NCBI RefSeq assembly: GCF_023913735.1
Contig: NZ_JAMXBH010000001.1
Span: 1 to 64,000 of the forward strand
Direction: 5' to 3'
From: Pseudarthrobacter raffinosi
GTDB taxonomy: Bacteria > Actinomycetota > Actinomycetes > Actinomycetales > Micrococcaceae
Length of the DNA: 64,000 nt
Made by a program: the position numbers and the translations under genes. The notes under the pieces are model-generated. The model was not told the origin of the DNA, did no database searches, and saw nothing but the letters and a program-made list of their open reading frames with translations. Shown here piece by piece: positions 1 to 9,048 of this stretch. Position 1 is the first letter of the stretch, and the number at the start of each line of letters is the position of its first letter.

Positions 1-157
1 CCCCAGACGCACTCATCGCGTTGGCCATGCTCAGCCTCGGCGGTCCCAAACCAATGCTCCCGGGCCGAAATTAACCCACGGAAGAGTCAGGAGAGCCTCC
101 AAAGGCGACATTTAGGTGAAGTCGACGTTTCCGAGTCGGCCGCGGCGTCGGAGAGCA

Positions 158-1267
158 CTACATGTTCTGGAGTAGCTGAGCAGCTATCGCCTTCCCCAGC
201 GCAGTAGGAACCGCATTGCCGATCTGCTTGGCAATCGCTGTCTTGGACCCAACCCAAAGTCGATCCTCCGGAAAGCCTTGTAGTTTGGCTGCTTCGAGGT
301 GTGTGATGGCCCGATGTTCGGTGGGATGCAGGTAGCGACCCTTCTCTGGTTTGAAGAATTCAGTCCTTACGGTGACCGAAGGCCTGTCCCAGTGCATCCG
401 ACCCATGACGTCGCCCGAGCCCGTCTTGTGCTTGCGCCAGCAGGGAGCTTTGAGTCTGTCAGGGAGGTTGAATCTGTTTCCACCCTCAGGAATCCACCCG
501 AAGCGTTCGAGGGATTCCTTGGCATAGTCACGTCCAAGGTGTAGTTCTGACGTGCGGAAGGTGCCGGCGAAGCTGCGACCTGCGTATTCTGTCGAACGGT
601 CGGGCAACAACGTTTCGGCAACACGAGTATTTATCCCTTTTAGGGCTTGACGCACGGTACGGTGCCGTCCGATGTGAGTCGGCATTGGGAATCCTGGGAA
701 GGGCAGGTCCTTGTGATGGCCAATTAGAATGGCTCGTTTTCGGGCTTGTGGGGCTCCGTAGTCTGCTGCGTTCAACACGTGCCACTGGAAGTCGTACTCC
801 TCGATCAGGCCACCCCCGGCTGTTGCATCCCTGAAGTCCTGAAGCTGCTGGGACTTGCTGAAGGCAGGAACGTTTTCGACGATGAAATACTTGGGTTTGG
901 CCCTCGACAGTGCTGCCGCGTATGGCTGCCAGAGGCTATTCCTGATGTCCTCGGGGTCCTGCTTGCCCAGCTGAGAGAACCCCTGGCAGGGCGGGCCACC
1001 GATAACGATGTCGACGTCGGGGACTGTCTCGTTGACGAGCCAGTCCTGTATCGGGCCGGCGTATACCTTGTCCCCGAACGTTGCAGCGAACGATGCAGCA
1101 GCTGCCGGTTCAAACTCCACAGCACGTTCGGTGACGAAACGAGGAGAGGCGGCATAAAACCCCTGAGTGAGCCCGCCGGCTCCCGAGAAGAGGTCCAACA
1201 CGGTGATGGATTCGGAGGTCTTCTTCCGTCCGTATGGTGCGGACTTTCTAACGGGATCTTTATTCAT
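158..1267 (-). CDS. DNA (cytosine-5) methyltransferase
   Basis: This 369-residue protein transfers a methyl group from S-adenosylmethionine to carbon 5 of cytosine in double-stranded DNA. The C5-methylase motifs appear in order: motif I DLFSGAGG (residues 25-32), motif IV GGPPCQGFS with catalytic Cys94, motif VI ENV, motif VIII QARKR and motif X GNAVP near the C terminus. The length is normal for the family, so the gene looks intact. There is no Shine-Dalgarno sequence before the ATG; a TATCCT box nine bases upstream would fit leaderless transcription. No intact restriction enzyme or vsr gene is adjacent. The next gene upstream is broken, so this could be an orphan methylase or the survivor of a modification or defence cassette. 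The target site cannot be read from the sequence. The family call is secure. Confidence 0.95.
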   Translation of the reverse strand: MNKDPVRKSAPYGRKKTSESITVLDLFSGAGGLTQGFYAASPRFVTERAVEFEPAAAASFAATFGDKVYAGPIQDWLVNETVPDVDIVIGGPPCQGFSQLGKQDPEDIRNSLWQPYAAALSRAKPKYFIVENVPAFSKSQQLQDFRDATAGGGLIEEYDFQWHVLNAADYGAPQARKRAILIGHHKDLPFPGFPMPTHIGRHRTVRQALKGINTRVAETLLPDRSTEYAGRSFAGTFRTSELHLGRDYAKESLERFGWIPEGGNRFNLPDRLKAPCWRKHKTGSGDVMGRMHWDRPSVTVRTEFFKPEKGRYLHPTEHRAITHLEAAKLQGFPEDRLWVGSKTAIAKQIGNAVPTALGKAIAAQLLQNM

Positions 1268-1374
1268 TATGGACTAAGGATATCTGGCGTGGCCGAGAAA
1301 TGATCCTTACTTCAACCTGAGGTGAACCGCGCCACTTGTCCTCGTGGCGGTTGGGTAGGAGGCGGCGCGGGAGG

Positions 1375-1855
1375 TCAAACGAGCAGGGTCCTCTCAGCAG
1401 CGCTGATGACTGTCTCATCGTCTTCCAACTCGTCAGGTAGATCGTCAGAAATGGCGTCATTCGTCGCGAGGAAGTATGTAGTGGCACCCCTCGCCACTTT
1501 CCTCTGAGCCGCGTCCAAGTTGCCCCAGCCCCAAGCAGCGATTCAATACGAGAGGCAAGGGCAGTTCTCTTGTCCCCGTGAATGGGGTGGCCCTCTGAAT
1601 GGGCGGGTAAGAGTTCGGAGAGCTGCATCAGCTCTTCACTCGTTGTCTCAACGCAGTAGGGCTCGTCCTGTTCCCACAGCGGACCAAGCGCTGCTTCGAA
1701 GTGTGCCAGCCCTCAAGCAGGTTCATTCCTTTCGCCTGCATCTCAGGGTCTTTGGCGAGGGAGTAAAGCATGGTCCCGCGAGCTTTTACTTTGTCCCCGC
1801 TTTCTCTTCAAAAAGGCTGCGGCTTTGCCGGATTTCCAGCCATGTTTTGCTCCAT
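1375..1855 (-). pseudogene. Frameshifted gene beside the methylase, DUF1232-like tail
   Basis: No single frame spans this stretch, but consecutive segments in three frames read as protein. A start at 1855 reaches an in-frame TGA after 15 codons. The same frame then reads through MLYSLAKDPEMQAKGMNLL. A second frame continues as ALGPLWEQDEPYCVETTSEE to about 1515, and a third reads VARGATTYFLATNDAISDDL and ends at a TGA at 1375. The last segment loosely resembles DUF1232 (YkvA) domains, which carry a hydrophobic-P-D-x-I-P-D-x-x-P core followed by acidic residues; this match is tentative. The gene lies directly upstream of the methylase on the same strand, so it may have been its partner. I infer decay by at least two frameshifts and one stop. 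Sequencing error is the alternative. Confidence 0.5.
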
Positions 1856-2049
1856 ATCGTCGGGGGTTCGTCAAGTGAGATTAGCACCGTGAGAACGCTC
1901 CTATGGAGCCACTAGAAGCAGACGAAATCACGCGCCACGTTGACAGAGGATCGGCTGTTGCATCTGGGATCCGGCTGCCGTGGCGCACCGCGAGCTCGCG
2001 TGTGCTATCCCACCGCCGATGCCGCCGCAGTTGTGTCCGCGGAGTCCCG

Positions 2050-3360
2050 TTAGGCAGCGACGGCAGGGAACACAACAAGCGATCCGTCGCTGCTTCGTTC
2101 GATCTCAATGGCGACGTCAGCCTGGTGGATTCCCACGTGGCGGCCGTCGCCGAAGGCGCGAAGACGATATGCAGCTTGGAGTAGCTGGTCGACCTCACCC
2201 GGCGTAAACGCGGGGATTCGAAAACCGCCGTCGCGCTTCAACTCGAGATTTGAAATACGAAATAGAACTGAGCTAATGCCTGATTCCAACTCATCTATGC
2301 CGCGTTCGTCGTCGCGCAATGACCCTATGAAGCTCTTGAATGGATTGTTCGTGTCGAGTTGAGCGTGTTCAACTGCTTGGAGCACGAGCACTCGGCGTTT
2401 GAGTGCAATGGCGAGCCGTGCAATCTCGAGGTGCGCGCGGAATGCGCCGCCTTCCTCGTTGATACCGGGGAAAGATTTCGTCAATGCCCCGACTTCGACC
2501 GGACCGTCGGGCAGTGAGTCCAGTGCAGCTTGCCACTTTTTGAGCCGCCGACGGGTTGCTGCGATCGCGGTGCTGATCGCGTGCGATGAGGAATCCAGTC
2601 CTAGCGATAGGCCTATTCTGCCCTGGTCGAGGAGGATCGACGTCGCCTTGTCGATCGCTTCAGGACAGGCATCAAGCTCGTTGCGTTCGCTCTCGAGGTT
2701 GTCGTCGTGTAACTGCTCCAAGAGGTCGGTGATTCGCTCGATCGCTTTCTGGCGTTGGTGATCGGCGTAGGCGCTGACGCTCACTGCGACGGCCATCAGA
2801 ACAAGTGGCGCAGCCACTGTTAGTGCCCCGGCACTCGCGACTGCCAAACCAGCGGTTGCGGCCGAACCGGTTGCAGCGCCTGCGGCAGCGGCCTTGCCAG
2901 CGACGGGCACAAAAGTGGCGTTAGCCACGACGCCGGTGGAGTCGCGCAGCGCGCTGTAAACGCCTCCAGCGACTGCCTTCGAAGCCATGGGATTCACGAG
3001 TCCTTTCCCGACCTGCGCGGCAACCTTCGCGGGTACCACCATTCGGTAGAGGACGTCACCGGTGGCGGCGACATTCAGCTTCGAAGACGACGACTTCGCG
3101 GTCTCCGTCACAAGGTGCGATAACTGCTTTGCGAGCGGACTGGCTGCATGAAGAAGTATCCCGCCGTCCCGCTGACTCTTCGTCGGCATTGCATGTGCTT
3201 CCAACGTGACAACTGGAGAATCCGCAAGTGCAGCTAGGACTGTTCTCAGTTCAGCAAGTCGGGCGGGCGTCATGCCATCATCGTCCAGCAGGTTCGACAC
3301 GCTCACGGCCTCCGTAGCGAGTGTCCATACTGGCACGAGTGCCTTGTTGTCCGTAGTCAT
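2050..3360 (-). CDS. Unrecognised protein with Ala/Gly-rich membrane segment
   Basis: This 436-residue protein is not one I recognise. The start at 3360 is chosen because GGGAGGGG lies seven bases upstream; an upstream extension in the same frame lacks such a site. Residues 1-150 are soluble and mixed. Residues 152-199 form a long Ala/Gly/Val-rich hydrophobic stretch with small-residue spacing like a glycine zipper, able to cross a membrane once or twice. Residues 200-436 are charged and predicted helical, containing an arginine-lysine run (RRRLKKW) and a Leu/Glu-rich region, then a short beta-like C terminus. Base composition is less GC-rich than in the catabolic operons. It lies about 200 bases beyond the broken gene, on the same strand as the methylase. 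A membrane-acting role in conflict or stress is possible but is inference only. Confidence 0.65.
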   Translation of the reverse strand: MTTDNKALVPVWTLATEAVSVSNLLDDDGMTPARLAELRTVLAALADSPVVTLEAHAMPTKSQRDGGILLHAASPLAKQLSHLVTETAKSSSSKLNVAATGDVLYRMVVPAKVAAQVGKGLVNPMASKAVAGGVYSALRDSTGVVANATFVPVAGKAAAAGAATGSAATAGLAVASAGALTVAAPLVLMAVAVSVSAYADHQRQKAIERITDLLEQLHDDNLESERNELDACPEAIDKATSILLDQGRIGLSLGLDSSSHAISTAIAATRRRLKKWQAALDSLPDGPVEVGALTKSFPGINEEGGAFRAHLEIARLAIALKRRVLVLQAVEHAQLDTNNPFKSFIGSLRDDERGIDELESGISSVLFRISNLELKRDGGFRIPAFTPGEVDQLLQAAYRLRAFGDGRHVGIHQADVAIEIERSSDGSLVVFPAVAA

Positions 3361-3681
3361 GTCTTGTCCCCTCCCGAACTGACGTCCGCCATAGGCGGTG
3401 GTAGCAACGCATAAGGCGATCTCAGAGTGCAGGCCCAAGCTCGCGCCGACATGTAACCGCCGTTCGTTATCGTCCCACACTGGCCTGCAGATGAACGACT
3501 AGCTGCCCACGGAAAAGCACGGGGTAACTACACGCCGCGCCGTTACCATGGCACCCCGACTCACACGCGTGCCAAACCTTTCACGGGCGCTACACTAAGG
3601 CTGCATTAGCCCACCGGCACCCGCCGGACGGGCGACCAATCGGAACGGCCCCAGGGCGTTTCACGGGGGGATGAGGGGCCG
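3361..3681. other. Divergent intergenic region, 321 bp
   Basis: No coding sequence is visible here. It separates the leftward 436-residue gene from the rightward DUF4230 gene. An inverted repeat GGTAAC/GTTACC (3523-3528 and 3542-3547) could be an operator. A TACACT box at 3591-3596 could serve as a -10 element for the rightward gene, but no convincing -35 box is seen. Confidence 0.35.
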
Positions 3682-4305
3682 ATGATCGGCAAGCTTTTGA
3701 TGGGTGTCGCGCTGGTTGTGGTTGGTGGGCTTGTGGCGCTGACACTGACCGGGCTCGGTGTCGTGAACATGTCTGGGTCCAACCCGTTCCAGGTGAGCCA
3801 GACGGACCGGAGCCAGCCCGTTCTTCTGAAATCGGTACAGGAGCTGAGTCAGTACCACGCCGCGGTCGGCAACTTTGAGCTGGTGCTGGACATAAAGGAC
3901 GACGTCGCGTGGATGCCCGACATCATCGCCGGACAGCGGACGCTGTTCGTCGCGGCGGGCACCGTTAACACCTACGTTGACTTGTCCGGCCTCGCCGACA
4001 AGGACCTGACGCTATCCCCAGACGGCAAATCGATGACTGTGCGGCTGCCGGAGCCGACACTCGACAAACCCAACCTCAATTTTGACCGGTCTTATATCTA
4101 CGATCAGGACCGCGGCATTGTCGACCGGGTCGTCGATGCGTTTGAGACGCCCGAGCAGACAGAGTTCTACCAACTTGCCGAAACCAAGATGGCAACCGCA
4201 GCGGAGGAGTCGGATCTCCGGAAGCAGGCCAGCGACAACACCAAAGCCATGCTTACCAGCATGTTCGGGTCGGCCGGAATCCAGGTCACTTTCCTCGACA
4301 ATTAA
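3682..4305 (+). CDS. DUF4230 family membrane-anchored protein
   Basis: This 207-residue protein has an uncleaved N-terminal membrane anchor (about residues 3-28) followed by an extracytoplasmic domain. The domain matches DUF4230 in layout: LLKSVQELSQYHAAVGNFE, then a VDLSGL segment and the ordered DGKSMTVRLPEP strand. The C-terminal half is helical, ending in IQVTFLDN. GAGGGG precedes the ATG. The function of DUF4230 proteins is not established. The length is typical and nothing is missing. It is followed 20 bases later by the convergent regulator gene and does not appear to be in an operon. Confidence 0.85.
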   Translation: MIGKLLMGVALVVVGGLVALTLTGLGVVNMSGSNPFQVSQTDRSQPVLLKSVQELSQYHAAVGNFELVLDIKDDVAWMPDIIAGQRTLFVAAGTVNTYVDLSGLADKDLTLSPDGKSMTVRLPEPTLDKPNLNFDRSYIYDQDRGIVDRVVDAFETPEQTEFYQLAETKMATAAEESDLRKQASDNTKAMLTSMFGSAGIQVTFLDN

Positions 4306-4325
4306 TCCGGCTACGCCGTGTTGAT

Positions 4326-5603
4326 TCAGAGGGTTCTGGTCCTGAACGCTAGATACCGAGCATCCTCATGCCCCACCAGCCGCCCAAGCACTTCCACAGC
4401 TTCCCCATCCGCAGTTCCCATATCAGTGGACAGCCAACGGATCAGGAGTCCGGCGTCGCCGCTGGACCGAACGGCGGATCCAATCGCAAGATCCAGTTGG
4501 TCCCGGAGCAGCTGCACCGCGAGTGCACCGGACCGGCTGAGCAGGGGAGCCGTGTACGCTTCCAGTGCTTCAGCCACCCGCCCCTCGTGCAGCAGTCGCA
4601 GCACGCGTCCGGAATCAGAACATCCAGTCAGGCCAGCAACAAACCGGTAGGGGTTCGACTCCACCGCATCGCCCAGCATGGAGCGGACCCTGAACATCTC
4701 GGTGCGGATGGCCGCCGTGGTGCCAGCGTCGCCGTAGAGCTCATAGGCCAGCTCCTCGGCAGTCCAGCCCTGGGTGCGTGAATCCAGGAGGGCCAGGATT
4801 TCGGCCCGGCGCAGCGTAAGCGGCACCCGGCTGCCGTCCCGGAACACCGCGGCGGGTTTGTCGCCGAGGAGCTCCAGTGACTCCACATCAGCGTAAGGCC
4901 TGCGGATAGCCTGCCGGGACGCACCCCGGACCGGTCTGGCACTCACGGAAGTCCCGCCGTCGGACGTTCCCAAAAGAGCCTCCGCGACCCGGACCGCGCA
5001 CCGCACCATCCGCAGGGTGTCAGTGCTGATGGTGTGCAGCGGTCCGGAGACGTCGAGCACGCCCAGCAGCCTGCCCGTGGCCGGGTCCGTGATGGGTGCC
5101 GCCGTGCAGGCCCACTCATGGTGGGTGCGGACCAGGTGCTCGGCGGAAAATAGCTGCACCGGCCGGCCGGTGACCAGTGCCTCGCTGATGGCGTTGGTGC
5201 CGATGCCGGCCTCGGACCAGTCGGCCCCTTCGGAGAACTCCAGCCGGTCCGCGCGCCGCAGCACTTCCGGGCTGCCCACGCGCCAGAGGATCTCGCCGCG
5301 GGCGTCGGTGAGCACCAGCAGGTGCCGGCCGGAACTTGAATCGTCGGCCAGCAGGTCGTTCAGGGCGGGCATGACCTGCTGCAGCCGGTGCTCCCGCCGA
5401 AGCTCCAGGACGTCGGCCACGTCGTGCAGGTGCCGCGGGCTGTGCTGGTCCGGGCTGATGCCTAGGGCCATGGAGCGCCGCCACGAATCTGCCAGGTCGG
5501 TGGGGATCTCCGGGCGCGGAACGCCGGAGATGACCAGTTCGTGGGCGCGGCGCAGGGCCCGCGAGTACTTCGCCGGGTCCGAAAACCTCAGGCCGTAGTC
5601 CAA
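4326..5603 (-). CDS. GAF-domain transcriptional regulator with winged-helix C terminus
   Basis: The protein is 425 residues if it starts at the TTG at 5603, which has AGGAGG eight bases upstream; the frame stays open further up but without a ribosome site. Residues about 55-210 form a GAF sensor region resembling the N-terminal part of AcoR-type activators (WRRSMALGISPD, EGADWSEAGIGTNAISEAL, HEWACTAAPITDP). Unlike AcoR it lacks an AAA+ domain and a Fis-type helix-turn-helix. Instead, residues about 290-370 look like a winged helix of the OmpR/BTAD kind (RTEMFRVRSMLG...NPYRF). It is transcribed away from the monooxygenase and dehydrogenase genes across a shared promoter region, so it probably senses their substrate and controls them. 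That link is inferred from gene order. Confidence 0.8.
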   Translation of the reverse strand: MDYGLRFSDPAKYSRALRRAHELVISGVPRPEIPTDLADSWRRSMALGISPDQHSPRHLHDVADVLELRREHRLQQVMPALNDLLADDSSSGRHLLVLTDARGEILWRVGSPEVLRRADRLEFSEGADWSEAGIGTNAISEALVTGRPVQLFSAEHLVRTHHEWACTAAPITDPATGRLLGVLDVSGPLHTISTDTLRMVRCAVRVAEALLGTSDGGTSVSARPVRGASRQAIRRPYADVESLELLGDKPAAVFRDGSRVPLTLRRAEILALLDSRTQGWTAEELAYELYGDAGTTAAIRTEMFRVRSMLGDAVESNPYRFVAGLTGCSDSGRVLRLLHEGRVAEALEAYTAPLLSRSGALAVQLLRDQLDLAIGSAVRSSGDAGLLIRWLSTDMGTADGEAVEVLGRLVGHEDARYLAFRTRTL

Positions 5604-5785
5604 AACAGTGTCCTCCTCACCGGCGGCGTCCTTGCCGGCAGTGCCCGTGTAACGCGGTTGAAACCCCCACTGCGTTGCAATGGTGATGCAGCTCACGCCC
5701 GTCCCAGCATATCGCAGGGGATTCCGGCGGGACGGGGCCGCCGGGACCACAAGAGACACGGACCATGACACACAAAGGAGTGGAA
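5604..5785. promoter_or_regulatory. Divergent promoter region between GAF regulator and monooxygenase
   Basis: This 182-bp gap holds the control region for two diverging units. A CCGGC...GCCGG inverted repeat lies near 5620-5640, and TTGCAA sits within GCGTTGCAATG near 5670. An AAAGGAG at 5774-5780 is the ribosome site for the monooxygenase and decides the start at 5786 over the earlier in-frame ATG at 5765. No clear -35/-10 pair can be assigned. Confidence 0.4.
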
Positions 5786-7576
5786 ATGACCGCAACACCC
5801 ACCGCAGCCGCGCAGGCCTGGCTGACAGAACTGGGTACCGCCCTGCAGCGGCGCGACGTGGACGCCGCCGTCGAGCTTTTCGAGGACGAAAGCTACTGGC
5901 GCGACTTCGTGGCGTTCACCTGGAACCTGAAGACGCTCGAAGGCAAGGCGGACATCCGGCAGATGCTCGAGGCCACGCTGGACCACGTTCAGCCCGCCAA
6001 CTGGACGCTGGCCGAGGACGCCACCGGCGACGCCGGCACCACGGAAGCCTGGATCACGTTCGAAACCGCCGCCGCCCGCGGCTACGGCCACCTCCGGCTG
6101 CGGAACGGCAAATGCTGGACGCTGCTCACCACCATGCAGGAGCTGAAGGGCTTCGAGGAGAAGAAGGGGACCCGCCGCGAGACGAGCGTGGCGCACGAAA
6201 TCATCAGGGGCCGCCGCTCCTGGCTGGAACTAAAGGAGGAGCGCGAGGCGCGGCTCGGCTACGAGGAGCAGCCCTACACGGTCATCATCGGCGGCGGGCA
6301 GGGCGGCATCGGCCTCGCGGCCCGGCTGCGGCGCCTGGACGTCCCCACCCTCGTCATCGAGAAGAATGAGAAGCCGGGCGACTCCTGGCGGAACCGCTAC
6401 AAGTCCCTGCACCTGCACGACCCCGTCTGGTACGACCACATGCCCTACCTGAAGTTCCCGGACGACTGGCCCGTCTTCGCCGCCAAGGACAAGATCGGCG
6501 ACTGGCTGGAGCACTACACCCGGATCATGGAGCTGAACTACTGGGGCGGCACCGAGTGCCTGGGCGCCGAGTTCGACGACGGCACCCAGGAATGGGTGGT
6601 CAACGTCCGCCGCAACGGCGAACCTGTGACCCTCCGCCCCAAGCAGCTGGTATTCGCCTTGGGCGTCTCGGGCTACCCGAACATCCCCACGTTCGACGGC
6701 GCGGGCTCCTTCCTGGGGGAGCAGCGCCATTCGTCGCAGCACCCGGGCGGCGGGGACTGGACCGGGAAGAAGGCGGTGGTGATCGGCTCCAACAACTCCG
6801 CGCACGATATCTGCGCGGATCTATGGGAGCACGGCGCCGACGTCACCATGGTGCAGCGGTCCTCCACCCACATCGCCCGGAGCGAGTCGCTGATGGACCT
6901 TGCGCTCGGCGACCTGTACTCCGAGAAGGCTTTGGCGGCCGGGGTGACCACGGAGAAGGCCGATCTGCTGTTCGCGTCGTTGCCGCTGCGGATCCTGCCC
7001 GGGGCGCAGGTGCCGGTGTACCGGGAGATGGCTGCCCGGGATGCTGATTTCTACTCCCAGCTGGAGGCTGCGGGGTTCGACTTGGACTTCGGTGTGGACG
7101 GGTCCGGGCTGTTCGTGAAGTACCTGCGGCGCGGCTCCGGCTACTACATCGACGTCGGCGCCTCCCAGCTGATCATCGACGGCCGGGTGCAGCTGAAATC
7201 CGGGGAGGTCTACAAGATCACCGGCAGCGCCGTGGTCCTGAACGACGGGACCGAGCTGGAGGCGGACCTGATTGTGTACGCCACCGGCTACGGTTCCATG
7301 AACGGCTGGCTGGCGGACCTGGTCTCTCCCGAAATCGCGGACAGAGTAGGAAAATGTTGGGGGTACGGCTCGGACACACCAAAGGACCCGGGCCCCTGGG
7401 AAGGGGAGCTGCGCAACATGTGGAAGCCCACCAACGTGCCCAACCTCTGGATCCACGGCGGCAACCTGCACCAGAGCCGGCACTACTCCTCGTACCTCGC
7501 CCTGCAGCTGAAGGCCCGGATGGAGGGACTGGAAACGCCGGTGTACGAACTGCAGCCGACGCACCACACGCGCTGA
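5786..7576 (+). CDS. NTF2-like/flavin monooxygenase fusion
   Basis: This 596-residue two-domain protein has residues about 5-125 that resemble an NTF2/SnoaL-like fold (ELFEDESYWRDFVAFTWNLKTLEG). Residues 163 onward form a class B flavin monooxygenase. The FAD-binding GGGQGG is at 169-174, a FLGEQRHSS segment corresponds to the family's FxGxxxH signature, and a second Rossmann motif VIGSNNSAHD binds NADPH. Enzymes of this group insert one oxygen into ketones (Baeyer-Villiger) or oxidise N or S atoms; the substrate cannot be told here. The fused N-terminal domain may widen or cap the active site (inference). A butanediol-type dehydrogenase follows after 30 bases, suggesting the substrate is a hydroxyketone or a ketone made from a secondary alcohol. 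Confidence 0.88.
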   Translation: MTATPTAAAQAWLTELGTALQRRDVDAAVELFEDESYWRDFVAFTWNLKTLEGKADIRQMLEATLDHVQPANWTLAEDATGDAGTTEAWITFETAAARGYGHLRLRNGKCWTLLTTMQELKGFEEKKGTRRETSVAHEIIRGRRSWLELKEEREARLGYEEQPYTVIIGGGQGGIGLAARLRRLDVPTLVIEKNEKPGDSWRNRYKSLHLHDPVWYDHMPYLKFPDDWPVFAAKDKIGDWLEHYTRIMELNYWGGTECLGAEFDDGTQEWVVNVRRNGEPVTLRPKQLVFALGVSGYPNIPTFDGAGSFLGEQRHSSQHPGGGDWTGKKAVVIGSNNSAHDICADLWEHGADVTMVQRSSTHIARSESLMDLALGDLYSEKALAAGVTTEKADLLFASLPLRILPGAQVPVYREMAARDADFYSQLEAAGFDLDFGVDGSGLFVKYLRRGSGYYIDVGASQLIIDGRVQLKSGEVYKITGSAVVLNDGTELEADLIVYATGYGSMNGWLADLVSPEIADRVGKCWGYGSDTPKDPGPWEGELRNMWKPTNVPNLWIHGGNLHQSRHYSSYLALQLKARMEGLETPVYELQPTHHTR

Positions 7577-7606
7577 TTCTTATCCGCTTCAATTGGGAGG
7601 ACCATC

Positions 7607-8662
7607 ATGAAAGCAGCACGTTTTCACGGCAGGAAGGACATCCGGATCGAGGATGTGCCGGAGCCGGAGCTCCGCGCCGGGACCGTCAAGATCGACGTCG
7701 CCTGGTGCGGCATCTGCGGAACCGACCTGCACGAGTACCTCGAAGGCCCCATCTTCGTCCCCGCGCCGGGGCATGCCCACCCGCTCTCGGGGGAGGAGGC
7801 TCCGGTGACTCTGGGGCACGAGTTCTCCGGGACTGTGTCTGAAGTCGGCGAAGGGGTGACGGGCCTCGCGAAGGGGGACAACGTCGTCGTCGAACCTTAT
7901 TTTGTCTGCGACGAATGCGATTCCTGCCAGGCAGGCAATTACCACCTGTGCCGCAAGATGGGGTTCATCGGGCTCTCCGGCGGCGGGGGAGGCCTGAGCG
8001 AGAAGATTGTGGTGGACGCCCGGTGGGTGCATCCCATCGGGGACATCCCGCTGGATGAGGCGGCCCTGATCGAGCCGCTGTCCGTGGCGCACCATGCGGT
8101 GGCACGCAGCGGCGTGAAGGCGGGCGACGTGGCGCTGGTTGGCGGGTCGGGCCCGATCGGGCTGCTCACCGCGGCCGTCCTCAAGGGCATGGGCGTGACC
8201 ACGATCGTCAGCGAGCTGACGCTGGCCCGCAAAGAGAAGGCGGTTTCCAGCGGCGTGGCGGACCATGTGCTGGACCCCAGCCAGGAGGACGTTCCGGCGC
8301 GCGTGCTGGAACTCACCGGCGGTACCGGCGCGGACGTCGCCTTCGAATGCGCGGGCGTGAACGCGGTACTGGACACCATGCTCGACGCCGTCCGGCCGGC
8401 GGGTGTTGTAGTCAACGTGTCCATCTGGGGCGCGCCGGCCACGGTGGACATGCAGAAGCTGGTGCTCAAGGAGATCGACCTGCGCGGGACCATCGCGTAC
8501 GTCCGGGACCATGCTGCGGCCATCAAACTGGTGCAGGAGGGCAAGGTGGACCTCAAACCGTTCATCACCGGCAGGATCGCGCTGGAGGACCTGGTGGAGC
8601 AGGGCTTCGACACCCTGATCAACCACAAGGAGACGGCGGTGAAGGTGCTGGTGCACCCGTAG
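7607..8662 (+). CDS. Zinc-dependent (R,R)-butanediol-type dehydrogenase
   Basis: This 351-residue medium-chain dehydrogenase probably oxidises a vicinal diol such as 2,3-butanediol to a hydroxyketone with NAD. Catalytic zinc residues are Cys37, His71 and Glu72 (CGICGTD and GHEFSG). The four structural-zinc cysteines are 101, 104, 107 and 115. The cofactor motif GGSGPIG lies near residue 178. The overall pattern is closest to Bdh/acetoin reductase enzymes, but other secondary alcohols are possible. GGGAGG before the ATG supports the start. It is cotranscribed with the monooxygenase. The pair could run alcohol to ketone to ester, or the reverse order; this is inference. Confidence 0.88.
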   Translation: MKAARFHGRKDIRIEDVPEPELRAGTVKIDVAWCGICGTDLHEYLEGPIFVPAPGHAHPLSGEEAPVTLGHEFSGTVSEVGEGVTGLAKGDNVVVEPYFVCDECDSCQAGNYHLCRKMGFIGLSGGGGGLSEKIVVDARWVHPIGDIPLDEAALIEPLSVAHHAVARSGVKAGDVALVGGSGPIGLLTAAVLKGMGVTTIVSELTLARKEKAVSSGVADHVLDPSQEDVPARVLELTGGTGADVAFECAGVNAVLDTMLDAVRPAGVVVNVSIWGAPATVDMQKLVLKEIDLRGTIAYVRDHAAAIKLVQEGKVDLKPFITGRIALEDLVEQGFDTLINHKETAVKVLVHP

Positions 8663-8719
8663 GGGTGGCTGAGGTTACGCGGAGGAACTGCACCGCCACA
8701 GTTCCGGAGCGCGGCACTG

Positions 8720-8751
8720 CGAAGCCCCCAGCTGATCTGCCAGGGGCTTCG
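8720..8751 (+). terminator. Hairpin after the dehydrogenase gene
   Basis: CGAAGCCCC (8720-8728) and GGGGCTTCG (8743-8751) form a perfect 9-bp stem with a 14-base loop, 58 bases after the dehydrogenase stop. No U-run follows, so termination strength is uncertain. Confidence 0.55.
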
Positions 8752-8821
8752 CGAACTTCCTCTGAGTGTTACTTGGCTGCGACGAATACCTTGTCACCTC
8801 CGGGAAGGTGTTCCCCGGGAT

Positions 8822-8880
8822 TTAATGGTCATCAGAGTAACCACAAAGTCTGCTGATGGGCTCATTACTAACCCTTATGG
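8822..8880. repeat. 59-bp dispersed repeat, copy A
   Basis: This stretch aligns without gaps to 48611-48669 at 45 of 59 positions. The best conserved blocks are TTAATG-TCA at the left, CCACAAAGT in the middle and TAACCCTTATGG at the right end. It lies in the gap between the dehydrogenase terminator and the MazE gene and has no reading frame. Its nature is unknown; a regulatory site, small RNA part or element end are all possible. Confidence 0.55.
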
Positions 8881-9048
8881 AATCCGGGACCGCCCCGCTG
8901 TCGTTAGGCCCGTTCTCTGCACTGTCTACCCTGAATGGGGTTACCCCATGAAGGCCTCGTGCGGATAGCGTTTCAGCGGGCCGGGCCGGTACACGCGGCG
9001 GGGACGATCGCTGTGTACGCCAAACAACTACGCGGTGCGATGCCCTCC

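Noticed and set aside
1..157. End of a gene entering from the left edge
   Set aside because: No frame shows family features or codon bias convincing enough; left unannotated.
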